Assembly: GCA_022865305.1 (NCBI GenBank)
Contig: JALHSP010000147.1
Coordinates: 62,001 to 126,000, forward strand
Direction of reading: 5' to 3'
Length of the DNA stretch: 64,000 bases
DNA from: Bacteroidales bacterium
GTDB taxonomy: Bacteria; Bacteroidota; Bacteroidia; Bacteroidales; VadinHA17
The notes beneath the pieces were generated by a model, which saw only the letters and a program-made list of their open reading frames with translations, was not told the origin of the DNA and did no database searches. Both the position numbers and the translations under genes were made by a program. Below, piece after piece: positions 25,355 through 33,898 of the stretch; positions within the stretch are counted from its first letter, which is position 1; each line of letters opens with the position of its first letter.

Positions 25355-28300
25355 ATGAAAAAATTAGATCTTCTATTGCTGATCACTTTCCTCATTTCAA
25401 TATTAACAGGATGCAGGAACATTGAGGAAAAAGCCAGTCAAAAATCGACAGATCTTATAACAACAAAAACCCTGGGACTAGCCTATCTTGAAGAGTTTAA
25501 GCTTGAGGAAGCTGAAAAGGAATTCCTGAAGTTTATTGATCTTGCACCCAAAGAGAAGCTTGGGTATGCGAATCTCGGGCTGACCTATTTAAGAATGAAC
25601 AGGTATCCCGAGGCTGAGAAACAGCTTATGAAAGCAATTAAGACTGACCCCAAAGACCCCGATATCAGACTCATACTGGCAACTGTGTATAAGATGAATA
25701 ATGAGCAGGACCGTGCAATTGATGAGCTTAAGGATGCACTTACTTTTGCACCGGATCACATAAAGATACTGTATGAAATTTCTGAATTATACTCCACTTT
25801 GCCGGACATAGATTCACAGAAACAGCGTGAGAATTACATCATCAGTCTGGTTGAAAAAGCACCCGGAAATCTGGTTCCGAGGCTTAACCTTACAGATATT
25901 TTAATACGTGACGGAGAATTCGATAAAGCACTGGAACAGATGGAAATAATCAATAAGCAGTTCCCGGAATTCCCGAAAGAAGCAGTTGAATACTACGACA
26001 AGACACTTGCATTACTGAGATGCAAAGACAAGGAAAATGCAATTATCCAGTTTACTATTTTCCACAATTATCTTAAGGTTACTTCCCCTTATCAGGCCGG
26101 TATTATTGATCTGAAGGGCCCCGGGGGATCTCTGATAGGCTTTCCGGTTATTACTTTTGACAGGCAGTCGTTATCACGAAAAGTAGAAAATGTATCGTTG
26201 CTGGATGTTATTAGATATACTAATGCAACTTCCGCAGCCGGTCTGGATATAATTCCTCATTTTGATTATAACGCAGGTCTGGAATTCAGGTATTCCACAA
26301 ACGTAGCAGCCTGTGATTATGATGGTGACGAAGACATTGATCTTTACGTCAGCAGTTATGATCCCGGATCATTATCCTATAAACATTATTTGTTCAATAA
26401 TGAAATGGGGAAATATGCAGATGTTACTAAAGAAGCAGGTTTAAAACATTCCGGTAAAGAATCATCTGCTACCTTTTCTGATTTTGATAACGACGGCTTC
26501 CCCGACCTTTTTATTATGAAGGAAGGCGGAGACATATTATACAGAAATACGGGAAAAGGGACATTTGAAAATGTCACTGATAAATCAAAAGCCGGCAGTA
26601 AGGCCGGAGGGAAAATGGCTTTATTCTTTGACATGGACCATGATGGAGATCTTGATCTGTTTGAGATTTTATCAAATTCAAACCTGTTACTGCGTAATAA
26701 TGCTGATGGCACATTTGAGGATCAGTCAGTGAAACTTGGTCCCCAGAATGGTGATGTAATAAGCTCAGATGCGGTATTCGGTGATTTTAATGATGATGTG
26801 GTCATTGATTTTATTGTTGTGAATAAAAATTCCGGTACTGCTTTATATTCAAATCAACGCCAGGGAGTATTTAAGAATATATCAGCAGAGAGTGGTCTGA
26901 CAGATCAGCAGGGAGCAGGTGCAATTGCGGCAGGAGACTACAATAACGACGGTTACCTCGACCTTTTTATCGCGTTAGTTAACGGGGGTAATCATTCATT
27001 GTTAAAAAATCTCCGCAATGGTACTTTCGAACAGGAAAAGAAAAACAGGGAGATATTCCGGTCGCTTGAAAATGTAAACATTTATGATGCCTCATTTCTG
27101 GATTTTAATAATGACGGCTTTCTCGATTTGCTGGTTGCAGGAGAATCAAAAGAAAAGGACGGGAAGGGAGTATTTTTTTACTACAACGACGGGGCAGGAA
27201 ACTTCACTAATGTTTCTGGTCTGTTGCCGGCTGAAGTGAAATCCGGAAGACAAATAACAGTTTTTGACTATAATAATGATGGCGATCTTGATGTCATAAT
27301 TGCAGGTCTGAACGGTGGAATCTTTCTTCTCCGGAACGATGGCGGAAATAACAACCATTTTATCACAATGAAGCTCGTGGGGTTGAGGGCGGGCAGTGCT
27401 AAAAATAATCATTTCGGAATAGGGGCAAAAGTTGAAGTTCGTGCAGGGGATCTTTACCAGACAATGGTGGTGACTGATTCAGATATTCATTTCGGTATCG
27501 GCAGTCATGCAAAAGCCGATGTAATTAGAATAATATGGACGAATGGTGTGCCGCAGAATAAATTTTTCCCGGGATCCGACCAGGCACTTATCGAGGAACA
27601 AACTCTTAAAGGTTCATGTCCTTTTCTGTATACCTGGAACGGCGATAAATATGTGTTTGTAAAGGATATATTATGGAGAAGTGCGCTTGGAATGCCTACC
27701 GGTATAATGGGAGGTACCACTTCATACGCTTTTGCTGATGCCTCGGATGATTATTTAAAAATTCCTGGTGATGTACTGAAACCAAATAAAGGAAGCTATT
27801 CTCTTCAGGTCACATCTGAACTCTGGGAGACGATTTATATTGACAAATTAGAGCTGATTGCGGTGGATCATCCCGATTCACTTGACATTTTTGTTCCTGA
27901 ACAGTTTGGTCCTCCTCCTTTCCCGGGATTAAAGATCCTGAAGGTTAAAGAGAAACACATACCAGTTTCAGCCAAAGATTCATACGGGAACGATGTGCTT
28001 TCATTTATTTCTGAAAAGGATGACAACTACCTTTCAGGCTTTAAATCAGGAAAATACCAGGGAATCACTGAAATGAAAGATCTGATAATTGATCCCGGAG
28101 ACTTTAATCCGGCGCGTGGTTTGTTCCTTTTCATGAATGGATGGATATTTCCGACAGACGCAAGCATTAATGTAGCTATCTCTCAATCGGATAAGATCAA
28201 AGTGACTCCTCCGTTAATCCAGGTAATAAATAAGAACGGCGATTGGGAAACAGTGATTGATAATCTGGGATTTCCAATGGGTAAGGATAAAACCGTAATA

Positions 28301-28933
28301 GCTGACCTTTCCGGCAAATTTCTTACAAAAGTTCATCGCATAAGGATCAGAACCAATATGGAAATTTACTGGGATCAGATATTTTTCTCTGAAAACCTGC
28401 CAGACGCTCCGGTTGTAAAAACTGTTCTTGATCCTGTAAGTGCTGACCTTCACTACAGGGGTTTCTCGAAAACTTATAGAAAAGGAGGCCGTTATGGTCC
28501 TCACTGGTTTGATTATTCTGTTGTTGAAAAAGGACAGAAATGGAGAGATATTGCAGGCAATTATACCCGTTTTGGTGATGTTCTTCCTCTTCTGTCTCAG
28601 TCAGACAATAAGTATATTATTACCAATGCAGGCGATGAAACTACAGTCGAGTTTAATGCTGCAACACTGCCGCCATTAGCCAAAGGATGGGAAAGAGATT
28701 TCCTTATCCGCAACGTTGGATGGGTAAAAGACGGTGATCTGAATACTGCTCTTGGAAATACTGTATTGCCACTCCCCTTTAAAGGAATGAAAAGTTATCC
28801 TCCGTCAGAAAACGATATCTACCCGGATAATCCTGAATTGCAGAAATATAACAGGGAGTATAATACAAGAGTCGTAACGGCGGATGAGTATATTAATGCT
28901 GTTAGGGGAAACTCAAATTTGGTGGTTAAATGA
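25355..28933 (+). CDS. Giant TPR + FG-GAP/UnbV lipoprotein with a unique C-terminal region
   Basis: 1192 aa from the ATG at 25355 (MKKLDLLLLITF, lipobox ILTGC); the longer GTG frame from 25322 overlaps the previous gene and hides the signal peptide. Residues ~40-230 are TPR repeats (GYANLGLTYLRMNRYPEAE, PDIRLILATVYKMNNEQDRA). Residues ~300-680 are FG-GAP/VCBS repeats (CDYDGDEDIDLYVSS, DFDNDGFPDLFIMK, DYNNDGYLDLFIAL), then a UnbV/ASPIC domain (GIGAKVEVRAG ... DIHFGIG). The final ~420 residues, from CPFLYTWNGDKYVFVKD to the end, form an unrecognised region with a conserved look. It is probably a surface scaffold, and overlaps the next gene by 4 bp. Confidence 0.85.
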   Translation: MKKLDLLLLITFLISILTGCRNIEEKASQKSTDLITTKTLGLAYLEEFKLEEAEKEFLKFIDLAPKEKLGYANLGLTYLRMNRYPEAEKQLMKAIKTDPKDPDIRLILATVYKMNNEQDRAIDELKDALTFAPDHIKILYEISELYSTLPDIDSQKQRENYIISLVEKAPGNLVPRLNLTDILIRDGEFDKALEQMEIINKQFPEFPKEAVEYYDKTLALLRCKDKENAIIQFTIFHNYLKVTSPYQAGIIDLKGPGGSLIGFPVITFDRQSLSRKVENVSLLDVIRYTNATSAAGLDIIPHFDYNAGLEFRYSTNVAACDYDGDEDIDLYVSSYDPGSLSYKHYLFNNEMGKYADVTKEAGLKHSGKESSATFSDFDNDGFPDLFIMKEGGDILYRNTGKGTFENVTDKSKAGSKAGGKMALFFDMDHDGDLDLFEILSNSNLLLRNNADGTFEDQSVKLGPQNGDVISSDAVFGDFNDDVVIDFIVVNKNSGTALYSNQRQGVFKNISAESGLTDQQGAGAIAAGDYNNDGYLDLFIALVNGGNHSLLKNLRNGTFEQEKKNREIFRSLENVNIYDASFLDFNNDGFLDLLVAGESKEKDGKGVFFYYNDGAGNFTNVSGLLPAEVKSGRQITVFDYNNDGDLDVIIAGLNGGIFLLRNDGGNNNHFITMKLVGLRAGSAKNNHFGIGAKVEVRAGDLYQTMVVTDSDIHFGIGSHAKADVIRIIWTNGVPQNKFFPGSDQALIEEQTLKGSCPFLYTWNGDKYVFVKDILWRSALGMPTGIMGGTTSYAFADASDDYLKIPGDVLKPNKGSYSLQVTSELWETIYIDKLELIAVDHPDSLDIFVPEQFGPPPFPGLKILKVKEKHIPVSAKDSYGNDVLSFISEKDDNYLSGFKSGKYQGITEMKDLIIDPGDFNPARGLFLFMNGWIFPTDASINVAISQSDKIKVTPPLIQVINKNGDWETVIDNLGFPMGKDKTVIADLSGKFLTKVHRIRIRTNMEIYWDQIFFSENLPDAPVVKTVLDPVSADLHYRGFSKTYRKGGRYGPHWFDYSVVEKGQKWRDIAGNYTRFGDVLPLLSQSDNKYIITNAGDETTVEFNAATLPPLAKGWERDFLIRNVGWVKDGDLNTALGNTVLPLPFKGMKSYPPSENDIYPDNPELQKYNREYNTRVVTADEYINAVRGNSNLVVK

Positions 28934-30699
28934 TGCTTCAGATTGATCAGAACAACCCCCTCCCTAACCTTCCCCCAAGGGGGACGGAATCTAATCCTTT
29001 CCCCCCTGGGGGAAATAAGAAAGGAAGTAAGAAATTTTATGAATTTGCCAGATTTGTTTTTATCTGTTTAATCCTTACCATTTCTTATAATTCTTTTGCA
29101 CAGAAAAAATCCATAACATTTACTGACGTCACAACCAAGGCCGGCATTGATTTCAAATATACCTTCGGTGATTATTCTTATAAAAATATTCTTGAGAGCA
29201 GCGGATCGGGAGTCACTGTATTTGATTACAATAACGACAATTTAATGGACCTGTTCATGATGAACGGAACATATATTGAAGGTGTATCAGATCCTGAAGG
29301 AAAGGTATTTAAAAATACTCCTGACAGACTTTATAAAAACAATGGCAACGGTACATTTACGGAGGTTTCCGGGAAGGCCGGCGTGGATGACACTCACTGG
29401 AGCATGGCTGCCGGAGCTATAGATTATGACAATGATGGGGATCAGGATCTTTATTTATTGAATTATGGTCCGAATGTGTTTTACCGGAATAATGGCAACG
29501 GAACATTTACGGATATTACTAATTCAGCAGGACTAAGAGGACCAGAAAAACTTAATGGTTTTACAAAGTGGAGCATCGGCGTTTCGTTCTGGGACTACAA
29601 CCATGACGGAAGGCTCGATGCTATGGTCGGAAATTTCCTGGCTTTCGATCCCGGCTACTTTACACCGGCCACCCCCAATATAATGCCTCACCCGTCTGAG
29701 TATAAAGGACAGGCTTCAATGCTGTACGAACAAAGATCAGATGGAAAATTTGTTGATGTCACCCAAAAAAACAACTTGTCCTTTCCTGATTCAAAATGCA
29801 TGGGGCTGACTGTATTTGACTATGATGATGATGGCGACCTAGATATTTTCCAGGCTAACGATCATCAGCTTAATTTCATGTTCAGAAATGACAACGGTGT
29901 TTATAAGGAGGTCGGAGTGGAGATCGGCGTAGCTGCAAACAGCCAGGGCAAAGGGACCGGCTCCATGCATGGGTCAATTGGAGATGTTGATGCTGACGGC
30001 CTAATTGACATTCTGGTCGTCGATCTCGATTATGGAGCGCTTTATCGAAACAAGGGCAATGGTTTCTTTGAAGATATTACCGAAAGAAGCGGCATTCAGG
30101 GCCCCCTCGCGGGGAAGGGCGCATGGGCTGCTGCATTTTTTGATTTTGACAATGATGGTGATCTCGATATAGTTTCCGCCAACGGGACAGCCGAGGAACT
30201 TATCCTACAGTATCCATTACTGCTTGAAAATGACGGCAAAGGACATTTTAAAGATGTCGGAAAAGAACATGGCACTTATTTCTCCACCAAACGTTCCGGC
30301 CGGGGACTGGCTGTTTGGGATTTTGACAATGACGGAGACATGGATATTATTGTATCTCATGTCAACTTGAAAGCCACCGCTGCATTGCTCAGAAATGACG
30401 GCGGAAACTCCAATCACTGGCTGGGACTGACATTAAAAGGGAAAAACGGTCCCGCTTCAGCAATAGGGGTAAAAGTGACTGTTACAGCCGGTGGAAAGAA
30501 ACAGGTTCTTGTGAATCAATGGACAACAAGTTACCTTTCAAATAATGATCCCCGCCTGCATATCGGGCTGGGAAATGAAAAAGTAATTGATATACTTGAA
30601 ATAGTCTGGTCCGACGGCAATAAAGAGGTATACAAAAATATTGCTGCGGACAGGTATATTACCATTATGCAGGGAAAAGGAATAATTGAAACCAAATAA
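28930..30699 (+). CDS. FG-GAP/UnbV (CRTAC1-like) secreted protein with a repeat-derived N terminus
   Basis: 589 aa, start overlapping the previous stop by 4 bp (ATGA), which implies translational coupling. Residues ~1-38 are unusual (NNPLPNLPPRGTESNPFPPG) and are encoded by a C/G-rich palindromic repeat; a normal signal helix (FARFVFICLILTISYNSFAQ) follows at ~40-58. Then FG-GAP/VCBS repeats (TVFDYNNDNLMDLFMM, AIDYDNDGDQDLYLL, AFFDFDNDGDLDIVS) and a UnbV/ASPIC domain (IGVKVTVTAGG ... DPRLHIGLG ... WSDGNKEVYKN). The N-terminal extension may hinder or delay export, or the true start may be a non-ATG codon nearer the signal. Confidence 0.84.
   Translation: MMLQIDQNNPLPNLPPRGTESNPFPPGGNKKGSKKFYEFARFVFICLILTISYNSFAQKKSITFTDVTTKAGIDFKYTFGDYSYKNILESSGSGVTVFDYNNDNLMDLFMMNGTYIEGVSDPEGKVFKNTPDRLYKNNGNGTFTEVSGKAGVDDTHWSMAAGAIDYDNDGDQDLYLLNYGPNVFYRNNGNGTFTDITNSAGLRGPEKLNGFTKWSIGVSFWDYNHDGRLDAMVGNFLAFDPGYFTPATPNIMPHPSEYKGQASMLYEQRSDGKFVDVTQKNNLSFPDSKCMGLTVFDYDDDGDLDIFQANDHQLNFMFRNDNGVYKEVGVEIGVAANSQGKGTGSMHGSIGDVDADGLIDILVVDLDYGALYRNKGNGFFEDITERSGIQGPLAGKGAWAAAFFDFDNDGDLDIVSANGTAEELILQYPLLLENDGKGHFKDVGKEHGTYFSTKRSGRGLAVWDFDNDGDMDIIVSHVNLKATAALLRNDGGNSNHWLGLTLKGKNGPASAIGVKVTVTAGGKKQVLVNQWTTSYLSNNDPRLHIGLGNEKVIDILEIVWSDGNKEVYKNIAADRYITIMQGKGIIETK
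28971..29015. repeat. Two C5/G5 hairpin repeats inside the 5' coding region
   Basis: TCCCCC-AA-GGGGGA (28971-28984) and TTTCCCCC-CT-GGGGGAAA (28998-29015) are perfect inverted repeats, 13 bp apart and joined by ATCTAAT. A related C-run/G-run with GATCTAAT lies in the operon's upstream gap at about 15588-15614. This looks like a dispersed intergenic palindromic repeat captured in a coding sequence. Confidence 0.6.
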
Positions 30700-30701
30700 A
30701 A

Positions 30702-31901
30702 ATGAATCATCAATACGTGAACAAAGTGGTGGATCTAACAAGTCCAGAGAAGAATGTGATTTATAATATGACCCATGAAGAAGCGGTGGGCCTCGTCAGG
30801 TCAGGAGATGTTGAAAAAGTCCGTAAGATTGACGGTCAGTTTTCGCTGATTTCAGTCGCGGGTAAAACCATAAGGATGGCGCGATCGATAGGTCGTCCCA
30901 TACGGTATTTTATTGCAAAAAGACCTGACGGACCCGAACTGGTGATTGCTGAAAGAATTGATACTATTTTTAATTATCTTAAAAAGGAAGGCCTCGATCA
31001 TCAGTTCCATCCTTCATATACCAGGATGGCTCCGGCTCACTACATAACAAAAATAGAACTTCTTGGCTGTCCCGATCCAAATCCTGTATATGAACGTTTT
31101 TTTAAACCTGAAAGGAATAAATATTCTTCATCAGATACTTCAAAAATAGGGGAACTTTATATCCGAACATTATATGAAGAGATAAAAAAATGGCTTCAGT
31201 TCCGTGCCAAAACCGGACCCATCGGAATCACTTTTTCTGCCGGAATTGACAGCGGAGCTCTTTTCATGCTTGTTTACCACGCACTCATGGAGCTTGGCGA
31301 GAGCCCATCACGACTTAAGGCATTTACTCTAAGCATTGACGGAGGAGGTGACGATCTGGCGCAGGCGAAGAAGTTCCTGGATACTCTTGATCTTGGATTC
31401 TTCCTGGAAATTATTGAATCAGATTATTCTGCTCTTGACTGGAAGAAAACTGTCAGAGTTGTTGAAGATTACAAACCTCTCGACATACAGTCCGCCACAA
31501 TGAATTTAGCACTTTTACAGGGTATCAGGTCACGCTTTCCTGACTGGAAATATCTTATGGATGGTGATGGCGGCAACGAAAACCTGAAGGACTATCCGAT
31601 AGAAGAGAATCCTGAACTTACTATCCGGAGCGTTTTAAATAATCTTATGCTTTACCATGAGGGATGGGGTGTCGATTCAATCAAACATTCGCTTACTTAC
31701 TCAGGAGGATTGAGCAGGGGATTCATGCGGACTTATGCAACAGGTGAAAGCCTTGGTTTTGAAACATTCAGTCCTTATACATTGCCAAATGTGATAGAGA
31801 TTTCAGAAGGGATCCCATTTATTGATATTACCGGATGGGATCATAAAAAGCTTTACGAACTTAAAGGACAGACAATTATCCAAAGGAACCAGTGCTCATA
31901 G
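30702..31901 (+). CDS. Asparagine-synthetase-like protein, 3' end truncated
   Basis: 399 aa, no signal peptide, 2 bp after the previous gene. The C-terminal half is an Asn_synthase-type ATP-pyrophosphatase with PP-loop FSAGIDSGA near residue 178 (canonical SGGxDS has Gly where this has Ala) and a LMDGDGGNENLKDY segment. The N-terminal ~150 residues resemble the glutaminase-like domain but lack the initial Cys nucleophile, as in beta-lactam synthetases and lasso cyclases, so it may form an amide bond without using glutamine. The last ~11 codons (TIIQRNQCS) read antisense through a pnuC fragment, showing that the native C terminus was lost by recombination near 31868. It may still be active or dying. 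Confidence 0.75.
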   Translation: MNHQYVNKVVDLTSPEKNVIYNMTHEEAVGLVRSGDVEKVRKIDGQFSLISVAGKTIRMARSIGRPIRYFIAKRPDGPELVIAERIDTIFNYLKKEGLDHQFHPSYTRMAPAHYITKIELLGCPDPNPVYERFFKPERNKYSSSDTSKIGELYIRTLYEEIKKWLQFRAKTGPIGITFSAGIDSGALFMLVYHALMELGESPSRLKAFTLSIDGGGDDLAQAKKFLDTLDLGFFLEIIESDYSALDWKKTVRVVEDYKPLDIQSATMNLALLQGIRSRFPDWKYLMDGDGGNENLKDYPIEENPELTIRSVLNNLMLYHEGWGVDSIKHSLTYSGGLSRGFMRTYATGESLGFETFSPYTLPNVIEISEGIPFIDITGWDHKKLYELKGQTIIQRNQCS

Positions 31902-32050
31902 ATCTTCCTGGCAAGCATACATGTTGCAATAATTGACAAGGATGTTATAAATGAATCCCATTCGGGAACGGGTGAGTCGGTTAGCCGTGACAAAATAAAC
32001 CACAACAGAAAGTAAAGAATAACAAATATAACCATCAGGATTATACCAGT
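31870..32050 (-). pseudogene. Internal fragment of pnuC
   Basis: Minus-strand reading gives hydrophobic helices ILMVIFVILYFLLWF, then TDSPVPEWDSFITSLSI and ATCMLARKIYEHWFLWIIV, matching the PnuC-type nicotinamide riboside transporter (TDS.VP.WD....LSI.A.WMLARK..EHW..WI). Both ends are missing: one joins transposase sequence near 32085, the other joins the asparagine-synthetase-like gene. Non-functional. Confidence 0.72.
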
Positions 32051-32084
32051 TTTCAATTTTAATCTGGTTACACAAAGTCTTAAC

Positions 32085-32468
32085 AACCTGAGCAAAGATC
32101 TCTTTGAGTATATCTTTAAGCCTTTCGCTTCTAAACCTGTTTAGTGTATTGTGATCAGGTCGATTCATCCCGCTCAACTACATAAAATGGATGTTCTCCT
32201 TAAGAGCTGACTCCATTTTTCGACTACTGTATATATTACATAAATAACTATATACTATCACTTTGAGAAGCATCCGCGGATGATAGCTCAATGTCCAACC
32301 GCCTTTGTACTGCCTTAGCAGAGAATTATCATATACATTATCGATCACTTCATCAACTATACGAACTGGGTAGCCTGGCTCAATCAATTCATCAAGGGAT
32401 GGTGGCAGTAACATTAACTGCTTTTGATTGTAGTTCTTAAAAACTGGTTTTAGATATTGTTTTTTCAT
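32085..32468 (-). pseudogene. 5' remnant of an IS1182-family transposase
   Basis: The frame starts MKKQYLKPVFKNYNQKQLML and continues PPSLDELIEPGYPVRIVDEV and SYHPRMLLKVIVYSYLCNIY, the DUF772 N terminus of IS1182 transposases. An in-frame TAG (W to stop) follows HFM at about 32178, after which SGMNRPDHNTLNRFRSERL continues the family pattern until FAQVV, where pnuC sequence takes over. The catalytic part and both ends of the element are missing. Confidence 0.8.
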
Positions 32469-32508
32469 ACCTCTAATATATTAATAATGAGGCATATAAA
32501 CAAACTTA

Positions 32509-32772
32509 TTACATAAATTTATTAACAAATATCTGGTTATTAACAAATTGTATTTTAGCCACCTTTAGGGGGCTGAGAGCAAGGCCATATAAAGGCCAAT
32601 GAAAATCAAACATATATGTTTCATAAAAATGTTCATCGTTTGTTTCTAAAATCCTGAAAATTATTCTAAATATACTTGCATTGAAAGTCATATCTGTACC
32701 ATATACAATTCTATCCTGGTACTTCTCAATGAAATCATGCACAAATTTTGGAATGGGAGCTATTTCTCCATA
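32509..32772 (-). pseudogene. 3' fragment of an amidohydrolase (amidohydrolase_2 family)
   Basis: The last ~87 codons of a metal-dependent hydrolase: YGEIAPIPKFVHDF, YGTDMTFNAS, FRIILETNDEHFYE-like FRILETNDEHFYET and FDFHWPLYGLALS. YGTDM carries the usual metal-binding Asp. It is the same type of enzyme as the 5' fragment at 10112-10627, and both are joined to transposase sequence. The upstream end is fused at 32772 to IS701-type sequence. Confidence 0.72.
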
Positions 32773-32990
32773 ACAAGCTGAAAGCAAAGGTATTTCAGCA
32801 AAACAGCACAAATTCCCTTTCAGCATAAAGCACATAGTTATTATGTTCAGCGTCACCTGATGTTGTTAGGCTAACCATTTACGGGTTTGAAACTGGTTCA
32901 GCCCTAAAACCTGTTTGCTTTCCTTGATGCAGCGTTCACTAAAGAACCGTTGAGCCTTCAGGTTACATAAAGCATAGTTTGACGAAAACC
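32773..32990 (-). pseudogene. C-terminal remnant of an IS701/IS4-type transposase
   Basis: Minus-strand reading gives RFFSERCIKESKQVLGLNQF, then QTRKWLA, a TAA stop (expected Trp), QHQVTLNIITMCFMLKGNLC and IPLLSA. This is the DDE transposase C-terminal pattern with the catalytic-Glu region (RF..ER...E.K..LG....Q.R.W..WH.HM.L.....MFML). Only ~70 codons are left. Confidence 0.65.
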
Positions 32991-33126
32991 AAATACCAAC
33001 ATATGGGGGAAACCTCCAAAGAGCACCCCATCTTTTTCAAATTTAGCTTTACCCATGATATCTAAACAATATTTAAATTTTTAAGTATAAAATTCATAAC
33101 TTGTGAAACAATTTAATAATAAGCAT

Positions 33127-33825
33127 ATGAAATGTAATATTCTTTTTGTTTTGTTTCTTTCTTTATTTTCGATTCAGGTATCTTATGCACAGAAATCCAA
33201 TAAGAAAATAAAAATTACGGGGGTGGTTGTCGATGCAAATAGGAGACCAGTTGAGGGTGCTATCATTTTGGTTGATGAGGTAAAAACTGATGTGGTAACC
33301 AATTCGAAGGGGGTATATAATATTAAAGTACCTCCAACCGCAAAAACATTAACAATTTTATCGCTTTATAATAATGATATGAAAGTGATTGAAATAAATG
33401 GGAATACCGTAGTTAATTTTATTCTCGACAAAGCAAGTACTAATACCAGCGAACAGGTACAGAAAAAGAGTGAAACAGTTGATATTGGCTACGGCACAAA
33501 CAGAAAAGATCAGTCCTCAAATTCTGGCAGTAAAGCTGAAGTAAACACGACTAGAGCAAAGTCATATCTAAATATTTATGAAATGATTAAAAGTGAGGTT
33601 CCCGGAGTAAAGGTAATTGGAACCTCAATTCAATTGCAACAGGGTTCAGGATCACTTACTTCAAGCACTGAACCTCTTTTTGTTGTGGACGGAACGATTG
33701 TTGACCAGATAAATGATATTGTTCCTTCTCAGGTTCGCTCAATATCTTTACTAAAAGGCTCTGCTGCTTCAATTTATGGCGCAAGAGGAGCCAATGGAGT
33801 CATAGTCATTACCTTCATCAAGTAA
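33127..33825 (+). CDS. Stand-alone carboxypeptidase-regulatory + TonB plug-domain protein
   Basis: 232 aa from the ATG at 33127, which starts directly with a signal peptide (MKCNILFVLFLSLFSIQVSYA); a GTG at 33103 would only add eight residues in front. Residues ~30-105 are a CarboxypepD_reg-like domain (KITGVVVDANRRPVEGAIIL). Residues ~120-230 resemble the plug of SusC receptors (VDIGYGTNRKDQ ... SYLNIYEMIKSEVPGVKV ... PLFVVDGTIVDQIN ... ARGANGVIVIT), and the protein ends there, without a beta-barrel. It may pair with TonB or a barrel in trans, or be a receptor relic with its signal intact. It is convergent with the DUF1080 gene. Confidence 0.8.
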   Translation: MKCNILFVLFLSLFSIQVSYAQKSNKKIKITGVVVDANRRPVEGAIILVDEVKTDVVTNSKGVYNIKVPPTAKTLTILSLYNNDMKVIEINGNTVVNFILDKASTNTSEQVQKKSETVDIGYGTNRKDQSSNSGSKAEVNTTRAKSYLNIYEMIKSEVPGVKVIGTSIQLQQGSGSLTSSTEPLFVVDGTIVDQINDIVPSQVRSISLLKGSAASIYGARGANGVIVITFIK

Positions 33826-33898
33826 CGTCAAAAAACTTAATTCGGATTAAGTTCATAAAAGATATAGCTTACCTACGTAGCCCCGGAATTCCTCAATA

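Noticed and set aside
30702-31901. Lasso-peptide cyclase in a complete lasso locus
   Set aside because: No precursor with a convincing core, no RRE/leader peptidase gene and no exporter nearby; only superfamily-level similarity.
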